NCBI GenBank assembly: GCA_012184525.1
Contig: WOFQ01000041.1
Location: 248,001-312,000, forward strand
Length of the DNA: 64,000 nt
Direction: 5' to 3'
Source of the DNA: Xenoacremonium recifei
Lineage: Eukaryota; Ascomycota; Sordariomycetes; Hypocreales; Nectriaceae
How positions within the stretch are numbered: the first letter of the stretch is position 1; every line of letters starts with the position of its first letter. A program made the position numbers and the translations under genes. Shown in pieces: positions 1 through 7,532 of this stretch. The notes under the pieces are model-generated. The model had not been told where the DNA came from. It was given only the letters and a program-made list of their open reading frames with translations, and made no database searches.

Positions 1-1
1 C

Positions 2-910
2 TCCCTAACCGATTGCATAATTGACATTTTGACTAGGCTCAATCAAGACTTCCCAGGTGACTGGATCATTAGCCATCACCTTAATGGCTTAATCACACGG
101 CTGATGCCGCATCGGGTTGGGTACACTCAGTCAATAATCGACGGTCTGAAAAAGAAATTTCAGGAGATCAAGGAAGGCAAGCCTGTGTCAGAGACGTTAT
201 CACCCGACCCCATTGACGATGGAAAACGTTTCCGCATCGACTTTGCTGAGGTGCAACGGATGAGGATCCGGAAACTGCAATGCCAATTGGTGAGACATGT
301 TATTAAGATGCGTCTCAGTGGTCACGAGTCGCCTGGCTGGGAAGAGACGCTCGAAACTTACAGTATGTGTCATAGCATTGTGATATCTGAAAGAAAAACA
401 GCAATAGATGCTAATTCATCTCCAGTCACGGCATTGAAGGACCACGACTATATGGAGAAACGGAGGAACCCGACCCGCGATCCATTCTCAGCAACCGGAG
501 AGTGTCTTGTTGATAACTACGTTCTCAATTGTAACATAGACACCGAGCTTGCCAACAAACCAGATATTCTATTTGACGACTCATCCAGGCCGTGGGATTA
601 CGGGGATCCAGTTAGTCGTATGCAGGATCACTCGATCTGTGGTACACGCAGCAATAATATCGCAACGACTTGGCGCCGAGGTTTTGAGGCGCGTTTAGTC
701 CTGGCTGCTGTTGGTGGTGCCTTTCTCATTGGGCCTATGTGGATGATGGTACTGCATACCGGCAAATATTTCTCCCTTATAGCAACCACCGCGCTCGTTT
801 CCGGCTTTGGCATCCTCATGGCGTATTTTTTGGATGAAGGGAAGGATGTGCTGGCCAGTACAGCAGCATATGCAGCGGTCCTCGTGGTCTTCATTGGAAC
901 TAGCACCTAG
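2..910 (+). CDS. DUF6594-type membrane protein, 5' end outside the window
   Basis: The reading frame is open from the left edge to a TAG at 908-910, and no start codon of its own is needed: the codon at 29 is TTG, not ATG. The gene is therefore cut by the window border. The C-terminal third has three hydrophobic stretches typical of the fungal DUF6594 family: one with LVLAAVGGAFLIGPMWMMVL, one around YFSLIATTALVSGFGILMAY, and one ending DVLASTAAYAAVLVVFIGT. The N-terminal part is soluble and charged. The family is known from many ascomycetes, often in several copies, and its function is unknown; the helices suggest a membrane protein with a cytosolic N-terminal part. No frame break is visible in the part present. 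Confidence 0.8.
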   Translation, partial: SLTDCIIDILTRLNQDFPGDWIISHHLNGLITRLMPHRVGYTQSIIDGLKKKFQEIKEGKPVSETLSPDPIDDGKRFRIDFAEVQRMRIRKLQCQLVRHVIKMRLSGHESPGWEETLETYSMCHSIVISERKTAIDANSSPVTALKDHDYMEKRRNPTRDPFSATGECLVDNYVLNCNIDTELANKPDILFDDSSRPWDYGDPVSRMQDHSICGTRSNNIATTWRRGFEARLVLAAVGGAFLIGPMWMMVLHTGKYFSLIATTALVSGFGILMAYFLDEGKDVLASTAAYAAVLVVFIGTST

Positions 911-1004
911 CAATTGACCAAAACTCAAGTCGCAACCTACGCAGACCCCTAACTGAAACTTCACCCCTTGATTGCAACCCAGATATTTGCTCATAATCTG
1001 CATA

Positions 1005-1042
1005 CTGAACCGTAACCTAAGTCCTGAACCGTAACCTAAGTC
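1005..1042. repeat. 19-bp perfect tandem duplication
   Basis: The unit CTGAACCGTAACCTAAGTC occurs twice with no spacer (1005-1023 and 1024-1042). It lies in the upstream region of the coiled-coil gene, inside the block that resembles 2985-3155. Confidence 0.9.
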
Positions 1043-1173
1043 CCCATCAAACCACAAGACTCCGTCAATCAAGCTTCGTCACACCGCCATCAAGTTTCTC
1101 CAACAAGATCATCGCCTTTCATCAAAAACATCATCGAGTCTCTCTGTCAACATCGTCAAGCATCACCGCAAAG

Positions 1174-1428
1174 ATGCCCGATAATGCGATGGACGGAGAT
1201 CCCATGATGTCTGTCATTAATGAGGTACAGCATCTTTCGACGACCATGCTTGACCTCAAAACAACCGTACAGCATCTTGCGACGACCACGCTTGACCTCC
1301 AAACGACCGTAAAGCATCTCTCGACGACCGTACAGCATCTTTCGGCGAACATGCTTGACCTCAAAACCACAATGGAGGCGCGTTTCATTAACGTCGAGTC
1401 GGTGCTGAACGAAATGAGAAACATTTAA
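1174..1428 (+). CDS. Small repetitive coiled-coil protein, 84 aa
   Basis: The ATG at 1174 follows a CT-rich leader and has a good fungal context (GCAAAGATG). Residues about 18-66 are built from a 14-residue unit (VQHLSTTMLDLKTT and variants), that is two heptads with hydrophobic residues at coiled-coil positions. At DNA level the unit is 42 bp: copies at 1225-1266, 1267-1308 and 1330-1371, with a half copy at 1309-1329. Only a short tail of about 18 residues follows. There is no signal peptide or membrane helix. I do not recognise a family; oligomerisation through the coiled coil is inferred. The stop codon (1426-1428) lies inside the first unit of the 20-bp minisatellite, so changes in the array edge could alter the C-terminus. 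It could be a chance frame across a repeat, but leader, context and heptad pattern favour a gene. Confidence 0.55.
   Translation: MPDNAMDGDPMMSVINEVQHLSTTMLDLKTTVQHLATTTLDLQTTVKHLSTTVQHLSANMLDLKTTMEARFINVESVLNEMRNI
1225..1371 (+). repeat. 42-bp intragenic repeat (3.5 units)
   Basis: Units begin GTACAGCATCTTTCGACGAC or close variants at 1225, 1267 and 1330; a 21-bp half unit sits at 1309-1329. Unit length is a multiple of 3, so gain or loss keeps the frame of the coiled-coil gene. Confidence 0.85.
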
Positions 1429-1583
1429 GTATCTCCTCCTCCCATGAAGTATCTCCTCCTCCCATGAAGTATCTCCTCCTCCCATGAAGTATCTCCTCCT
1501 CCCATGAAGTATCTCCTCCTCCCATGAAGTATCTCCTCCTCCCATGAAGTATCTCCTCCTCCCATGAAGTATCTCCTCCCATG
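1427..1583. repeat. 20-bp minisatellite, 7 full units plus one 17-bp unit
   Basis: The unit AAGTATCTCCTCCTCCCATG is repeated seven times without a visible mismatch (1427-1566). An eighth copy at 1567-1583 lacks one CCT triplet. The period is not a multiple of 3. The reverse complement is open in more than one frame, which explains the artificial minus-strand reading frames here. The array begins on the last two bases of the upstream gene's TAA. Confidence 0.95.
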
Positions 1584-1887
1584 AAGTTCAGAAGATGATA
1601 CTCATGTTACCATAGCGCGTACAATGACTCGATTGCGGCCTAGAACGCCGCGTCCATGAAGTGTGGCCAGGTCGAGTTACGATCGCTCCTCGATGTGCAT
1701 ACCAGCATTCCCATCGTCTCCTTCCCGCGAACCATTACGGAGTTTCGCGACCTCCCGCGTACGTATTCATCATTCTCTCAATAGCCATGAAGCTAATTGG
1801 ACTCAGGCGAATCGATGAAGCGGATTCTGCGGGCACTTCGCATGGACGGCCGATTACCGAGCCTACTTTCGCAAAACTGCCTCTGCG
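1584..1887. other. Gap between minisatellite and bZIP relic
   Basis: I see no convincing gene. The plus-strand frame that runs from 1661 to 2026 lacks protein-like features and overlaps the bZIP relic in another frame. Confidence 0.5.
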
Positions 1888-2067
1888 ATGCCTCCTCAAC
1901 TATCAGAGGCTTGGGACTACTCTGATGACTGGACGGGGACTATCAACGCATCGGAGCGACGAAAACGGCAGAATCGCCTCAGTCAAAGGGCTGCCGTCGT
2001 TACGGTTCATTATAAAGGCACATTAATGTTCACTTCTGCTGGTCTTGTTCATATATATAAAGTGTAG
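1888..2067 (+). pseudogene. Truncated bZIP transcription-factor gene (relic)
   Basis: The frame opens with ATG at 1888 and reads a tryptophan/aspartate-rich leader (SDDWTG) followed by ASERRKRQNRLSQRA. This matches the start of the basic region in fungal bZIP proteins of the type that carry a C-terminal DUF3425 domain (general form RRKxQNRxxQRA). After the alanine the homology stops: the invariant aromatic/arginine residues and the leucine zipper are missing, and the frame ends at TAG 2065-2067 after 59 codons. A second stretch on the same strand, about 2336-2432, reads VRVPSDLATLSRL..LNALANNA and could be a remnant of the DUF3425 part; that link is weaker. The function would have been transcription control; this copy can hardly bind DNA as a dimer. 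Confidence 0.55.
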
Positions 2068-2621
2068 ATCAGCTAGCTGGATACTGGCTTCTTCGAAGAA
2101 ATCAATATCGAATCGGGGTTTCCACCAAACAATCGCTTGGATCGGATTACGCCAAGTCTCGTGATTGATCCAAAGTTCCTTCCAGCTCTGTGGAGATTCG
2201 TCATTGGGTAATGTTTGAGAAGACTTGGCAAGACATCCGAGCTTAGGTGATGATGAAGGTGCTAGGTGAGCTCTGGGTTGTCTAATGGAGGCTACAAAGT
2301 CATCTAGCTCAGTTCCTTCCTTTAGACTACACACTCAAGGTTCGAGTACCAAGCGATCTGGCCACTTTGTCGCGCTTACATCTCTTGAATGCTCTCGCAA
2401 ATAATGCCGTCTCACATGTAAGAGCTCTCATTTGAACATCGGGACTGTTCTGGTATCTTTCTAGAGTTAAACATAACTAAAGAATTAAGCTTGATGCAGA
2501 CCTGGTCAGAGACTGGGGGAGCGTTTCGACACTAACCCCCAGCGGTTTGAGAGGAAGAGGTTTTATGCTTATGGGGAAGGTTACTTGCTGCAGTTAGGTT
2601 ACAGATAACCAAATAATTTAA
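2068..2621. other. Region between two gene relics
   Basis: No intact gene seen. A minus-strand open frame of 103 codons (2023-2334) has an unremarkable composition and overlaps the bZIP relic; I do not recognise it. About 2336-2432 on the plus strand may hold bZIP/DUF3425 remnants. Confidence 0.4.
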
Positions 2622-2896
2622 GATCTTCCATACATATACCCTGCTGAGATCAACTCGCAGCGCATGCGAAATATTGGTACGTCCATTACCACCGCTGTGA
2701 ACTGCATCTCAGTTTATATCGTTGTTGTCATCATCCCTATTGCGTTCGAAAATATGGGTGGAAGTACTACCTCATCTATGGGATCTTCAACCTTTGTTTT
2801 GTGCCCGTAATTTTACGCTAGTACGTTGAGACGGCTGACCTTTCCTTGGAACAGGCTTCAGAGAGTGAACCAGTCGCAGAAACTCTAAAGCAATGA
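2622..2896 (+). pseudogene. Fragment of an MFS sugar-transporter gene, frameshifted
   Basis: Only the last part of a hexose-type major facilitator transporter is left. One frame (2622-2759) reads PYIYPAEINSQRMRNIGTS, then a hydrophobic helix (NCISVYIVVVIIPIAFENMG). The match then shifts by one base into the frame at 2759, which reads WKYYLIYGIFNLCFVPVI and, after an in-frame TAG at 2819-2821, YVETADLSLEQ. These segments correspond in order to the loop and last helices of fungal sugar transporters and to the conserved PET/VET-A-x-LSLE motif behind the last helix. The N-terminal nine or so helices are absent on the left. One frameshift, one nonsense codon and the 5' truncation make this a dead gene. 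Confidence 0.7.
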
Positions 2897-2984
2897 GTAC
2901 CCGTAGAGCTCTCTATCCTTAGAGCCAGGGTCCGGCGATCGTGAAGGCTGGGGTAAGTAGCTTGCCTAATTGTAACTCAAATGC

Positions 2985-3155
2985 TTGCCCATAATCCACA
3001 TACTTAGCTATAACTTAAATACCGAAGTTCAGGCTAAGTCCTAATTGTCATGCCAGATATAGATAGAGGCAGCGACGCGCCACGTGGAAGCAAACTCTCC
3101 CCATCTAGCCCCGAACACTCCTCCATCAAGCCACGATTGTCCGTCAATCAAGCTT
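2985..3155. repeat. Diverged second copy of the block at 988-1076
   Basis: Two segments in the same order match the region upstream of the coiled-coil gene: GCCCATAATCCACATACT (2987-) resembles TGCTCATAATCTGCATACT (988-), and TCCGTCAATCAAGCTT is identical at 1061-1076 and 3140-3155, preceded in both by CATCAARCCAC. The second copy has about 80 extra bases between the two segments. Each copy lies upstream of a small plus-strand gene. Confidence 0.6.
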
Positions 3156-3239
3156 TATGACCCTTTTTAATTGATAATCCCCCTCATATCTGTCCTTTTG
3201 CATCACTCGCTGCACCCTTCCCCCAAAACACCACCAAAC

Positions 3240-3842
3240 ATGACCATGAAGCTCCTATCCCTCTTCTTCCTCCTCACATCCGCCTCAGCAGGCACCATCA
3301 AACCCCAGAACGTCCTAACCCCCGCCGACCTCACCGACCTCCTCCCGGCCTCATCGCCCCTACAAATCCGGCCGATTCCGCTGGACGACGTCCCCGTCAA
3401 ACTCTTCCCTCCCCTCAACCCTCCGGTCAACAGATTTATCCAGAAAGGAGTTGGGGCATTAGAAGCCGTGAAGACCACAAAAATTGTTTGCCACGACGGG
3501 TCGGGCCGGCGCCCCGTGCCTGTCAACCGCGCCGACTACGAAATCGCTAAGAAGCTCTTCAACCTGCATTGCTTATACTACCCGATTCCGCCCCTAGCGA
3601 GTGTTGTCGTCGCTTACGGCAACGCCGTCGTGTACGCCTGCAATCGGAAGAAGGATTGGCAGCGCTGCAGCCTCAAAGAGTACGAAACTACCGTGAAGGA
3701 GGCCAACGGTGGCCGCTCATTGGATTGGAAATGCGGCAAGGATTCAAGAGGAAAAGGAGACCCATTGTTCCCAGGTCACGTTGAACTAAAGGGCGGCAAG
3801 TGGTACGGTAGAGATCTTCTAGGCGCTCCCGTCTGCGAATAG
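3240..3842 (+). CDS. Small secreted cysteine-containing protein, 200 aa
   Basis: Start chosen at ATG 3240 (ATG at 3246 is equally possible); an in-frame extension to 3171 lacks signal-peptide logic. Residues 1-17 form a signal peptide (MKLLSLFFLLTSASAG) with likely cleavage after SASA. The mature part of about 180 residues holds six cysteines (contexts VCHDG, LHCLY, YACNR, RCSLK, WKCGK, PVCE), enough for three disulfides, and ends three residues after the motif APVCE. No membrane helix or GPI signal follows. There is no intron. The family is not one I can name; small secreted proteins of this kind include effectors, but that role is only a guess. The gene converges on the Argonaute gene with 429 bp between stop codons. 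Confidence 0.75.
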   Translation: MTMKLLSLFFLLTSASAGTIKPQNVLTPADLTDLLPASSPLQIRPIPLDDVPVKLFPPLNPPVNRFIQKGVGALEAVKTTKIVCHDGSGRRPVPVNRADYEIAKKLFNLHCLYYPIPPLASVVVAYGNAVVYACNRKKDWQRCSLKEYETTVKEANGGRSLDWKCGKDSRGKGDPLFPGHVELKGGKWYGRDLLGAPVCE

Positions 3843-4271
3843 CAGAGTCAAAGTCGGCTTGATTGCAGTCACAATTCGAGTCCTAGGCACCAGTTTGTGC
3901 GCATCGCTTTGGTGTGTTGATCTAAGCTAGCTACCTAGAACACTCAAATAGTGAAGAAAATAGTTAAAAAGAGAAAAAAAGAATGTGCCTCCACCGCCAC
4001 TTCTCCGCCAAACTGGTCACCCCTTTTGAATTAGTGTCGATGGTCTGTTGTGTCCCATCCTCCAAAACTTGAAAGCGAGGAGTTCCTCACACGCTGTCCT
4101 CCACGCTCTCCGACAGCCCAACACCAACCCACTGCCCCGGGTCCCTTTTCTCACCACCTCCGACCACGCTCCCGACACGTCTCCCGTCTCCCCTGCTCTC
4201 ACCCTTCCATCGTACCTCGTCCAACTTCCACAACACCAACTTCAACTCGCGTACAACCCGATGCTGCCGGC
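3843..4271. other. Convergent 3' regions of the secreted-protein and Argonaute genes
   Basis: No gene seen. The stretch is C-rich on the plus strand towards 4.2 kb; short open frames on both strands show no protein features. Confidence 0.6.
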
Positions 4272-7200
4272 TTAGATGTACCACATGGTACGCTTGAAGA
4301 ACGCTCGCTGATTTTTCTCGGCCTGGTCGGCTGTCGGGGCTGGCGCTCCTCCAAGTGGCAGGAGAGGAGGTGAGGCGTTGTCTGCCGGGGTGTCGCTTAC
4401 AACCTTGCCTTTTGCGATCTTGTCCCGCACCATCTCATGGCCCTTGGGACCAGCCCGGAACCCTTCACTCGTCGCCACGTTTTCGTGTGCTCGCGCGCGG
4501 TTACTAGCTAGATGGGCGTAGTACACGGCCGGGTGAAGTGAGACCGGTGTAGTGCTGCGTGCATACGAATAGCACTGCTGATAAATCATCTTCTGGAGGT
4601 CGTTGCAAGGCATGTTTGCCTCATCCAAAAGAACGTGGTAGTGAACAGGGCGCGCTGTACCCTGGATGGCGACATGAGATGCGAGATAGAAGTCCCACAT
4701 GAATGGATGGGTGACCTCCTTCTCGACAAGAGTTCCCGGCAGCGGGTTGCCGTTGCGATCGCCCCTCTGGGGGAAGAAGCGAATATGGTGTCGCTTGGTC
4801 GCAATGATGACCGTGAACTTGGGTGCCGGGCCCTTGATTCGCGTGCTCAACCACTTCTTCATGAGGGCCACCTCCTCAATAAGAACCTTGGCAAACTGGC
4901 CTTCACCAACGCCATCGCGGAAGTAGATGACATGCTGAGGGTTGCCGTTGGGGAAGTTTTGCTTCCAAAGGGATGCAAGGCCACCAAAAAGCTTGTCGAT
5001 GTTGGCCGGCGTCAACATCTCAGTGCGATAGCCGTTGGTCTCAACGAGCGAGGCATACTTGGTGGCGTCCGGGTCCATCGACATTGTCATGGCTGCCATG
5101 GAAGGCGTGTTGCCGCCGGGCGCCGCATGCGAAACGTCAACTCCAACAATCATCGTCGGACGATTGGCGGGGAAATACGTCTGTCCACCCCAGAGGGGAG
5201 GAGTGCAAGCTGTGGAACCGCCCAACTTGGCGTTGACCTTCATGCAGACGTTGGAGTGATACTGGCCGTTGTTCTTCATCATGTGTTGCTGAAGAATGAC
5301 CTGGGTCAAAATACCGAATCGGCAGTCGGCCGACTTCTTCAGACGCTCGTATGTGCCCGTGTTCCTCTTGGACACAACACAGAAGATCAACTGCGGATAG
5401 CCCTTGGACTTCAAGAGCCTCTCAAATGCCCAGTTGAGGGTCGCAGCGGCGTTGGTTCGCATGTCAGGGGGAGGCATCATCACCTCCGGGTCCTTGTTAC
5501 AGACACCCCCGTGGCCGATGAACGTGGTCTTGAAAGTCGCAGCAAACTGCTGCAGTGCAGGAAGGGGCATCTCCCTCTCGAGGATGACAAAGCCCCAGCT
5601 GGTCAGGGGAGCGACGTGTCGCTTCCAAAACTTCTTGCCGCGAAGGTCCCAACGTCCGGAGACGCCAGGTTCGCATTTGCCATTTCCGCTGAACTTGACG
5701 GGAGGTGCGGGCAGGATTCGAGCCTCCGTCTTGGCGAACTGAGGTTCGAAAGCGACTCCATACTCTCTCAGATACGGATCGGAGCCGATCTGAAGATCCT
5801 TGACGTTCCGCTGGATATCGGCCTTGCGGACATTGGGACGGGTCACAGCAATTTTGATCATGGCGGCCGTCTGATCTGGGTTCAGTTTGAAAGGGTACCG
5901 CTGCATGGGTTCTACCCACGCGATTTCCATCGGAATCTCCCCTTTGGCGGTCTTGATGAGGGGCAGATAACTGCCGCGAAGAGTGACCTTGTACTTGGAC
6001 TGGTAGTAGTCGAAGACTGAGGTCTTCTTGCCATCCACGTCAAAGGTTCGGTTTCTGGCGTGTACTCCCTCTGGACCAGCGGCCTGTTCGAACAGGAAGT
6101 CTTCAATACTGTAAACCGTCTTGTCATTGCGACGGTTAGTATGGCGCACCGTGAACTTGAGACGGCGCAGCTTTCGGAGCTGCTTGAACGCATCGGACTG
6201 GTCGAAACCACCGTCCTTGCGGCGGACGGGGCGCAACTCCTTCTGAAGGTCGGTATTGTCTCTCAGATTCTTCCAACGGAAATCGCAAGTCGCGAGGAAG
6301 TGTTTGACGAGCGCGTCGACGGTCTGGCCGCCGATCCAGAAACAGGTGTTGGCCACATCAATGTTGTAGCCCAGGCCCACTCCGCCACGGGCCATGTTGT
6401 CACTCATGCGAATAGACGCATAGGATCCCTTGTGAACCTCCACGACGTTACCATCCATGAGAGGAATACCGGCATCGGACTGCCTGTAGAAATTGCGCTT
6501 GATTGCAAGCATGTGTTCCGATGGGTACTGTCTCACCAGATGGTCGAGGAAATTTAGTGCCTCCTGAACGCTGTTATTGAACGACGTCTGGTGGTTCAAG
6601 TATCCTTTGAGTGCAGAGACCTGGATCTCCGTAGTGTTTCGAAGCTTCACCTTGAACAAGGCGCCCTCTTGAGGCTTCTGAGGCTTGTCCGTGGGTGGCT
6701 TCTGGGACTGCTGTCCCTCGTCGAGGTCCAGTCTCACTTCAATCTGGCCTCCTTCAACGCGCTTCGGGGCCCAAGCCAGCTTCTTGCCGTCAAAGAGCCA
6801 CAGATTGCCGTTGTACTTCTTGAGAGCGTCCTTGAACTTGGGGTGGCTCAGGACCTTCTTGAGAACAGGGCCAAACTTCTTGGGCTCCGGTTCGAGCGAT
6901 ACCTGCACATTGTGTTAGCGAAAAGAACAAGAAAATGGTGAAGTCATTCTCGGGAGCACTCACGTCATACTGAAAGATCTTCTTGCTGAAGTCAAACTTG
7001 GTCATGCGGTATTGATTGACTTCAATCATTTCCGGCTTTCCGTCGGTGTTCTTGCGGTTACCGCGAAGGGTGAAGAAGTCCTTCTGGGTATCGGAGATGT
7101 AGGCGTCCGCGGGCAATTCGACTCGAGTGTTGCCCTCCTTCTGAGCGGGCTTGGCTGGGTCGAATCCGGGACCTTTGGGCCAGTTACCGGCCGGTCCGGC

Positions 7201-7296
7201 TGCGGCTGAGCGCGCAGGAGAATCCCTTCTGCTCGAAGCACGCGATGGTGCCACCGACCCGGCATGGCGGGATGGCGACCGACCGCGGTCAGACAT
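4272..7296 (-). CDS. ago: Argonaute protein, QDE-2-like, 987 aa
   Basis: Two coding exons: 7296-6964 (111 codons) and 6902-4272, joined over a 61-bp intron (6903-6963, GTGAGT...GTGCAG). The joined protein reads KIFQYD-VSLEPEP across the junction. Order of parts: a disordered Ser/Arg/Pro-rich head (1-50), N domain, linker L1, PAZ, L2/MID (VVSKRNTGTYERLKK), and PIWI. In PIWI the slicer residues are present: D in GVDVSHA, the glutamate-finger candidate in GYRTEM, D in YFRDGVGEGQF and H in VHYHVLLDE. The protein ends RTMWYI, the usual buried aromatic tail. Length fits fungal Argonautes. It should bind small RNAs and cut matching transcripts in RNA silencing. No Dicer or RNA-dependent RNA polymerase gene is in the window. 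Whether it is the QDE-2 or SMS-2 orthologue cannot be settled here. Confidence 0.95.
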
Positions 7297-7312
7297 GATT
7301 GACGGGATTAAT

Positions 7313-7532
7313 CTGGAAGGACGTGGTTAGCTGCCGTTGCCTGTTGAAGAGAGTTGGGTATGTCTTGCTCGCTTGACTGAACACAGCAGGGTTCCAGAAC
7401 AAGAGGCGAGACAGGAAGGAGGACAAGGAAGAAGAGTTCAAGAAAGGAGTTGAAAAGAAAAGGCCAAGAAGGCTGGCCTCTCATCTTCAAGGGGGAAAGA
7501 GAGCAGTAGAGTGAGAAATCAGTTGTACTTAC
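7313..7532 (-). other. Probable intron in the Argonaute 5' leader
   Basis: On the minus strand, a donor GTAAGT begins at 7532 and an acceptor CCTTCCAG ends at 7313, 16 bases upstream of the Argonaute ATG (7296). The 220-bp interval would be a leader intron, longer than the coding introns in the window. Confidence 0.5.

Noticed and set aside
1131..1582. Three minus-strand frames (repeating MGGGDTSWEEEILHGRRRYF and similar)
   Set aside because: They are the reverse reading of the 42-bp and 20-bp tandem repeats; any stop-free repeat gives such frames.
1427..1583. CRISPR-like array
   Set aside because: Units follow each other without spacers; it is a minisatellite, and the DNA is fungal.
4635..6020. 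Open frame of 461 codons on the plus strand opposite the Argonaute exon
   Set aside because: It lies fully inside the Argonaute coding exon, has no domain, and is explained by the codon bias of the sense gene.
7150..7175. tRNA B-box-like GGTCGAATCC
   Set aside because: It lies inside the first Argonaute exon and no cloverleaf can be drawn around it.
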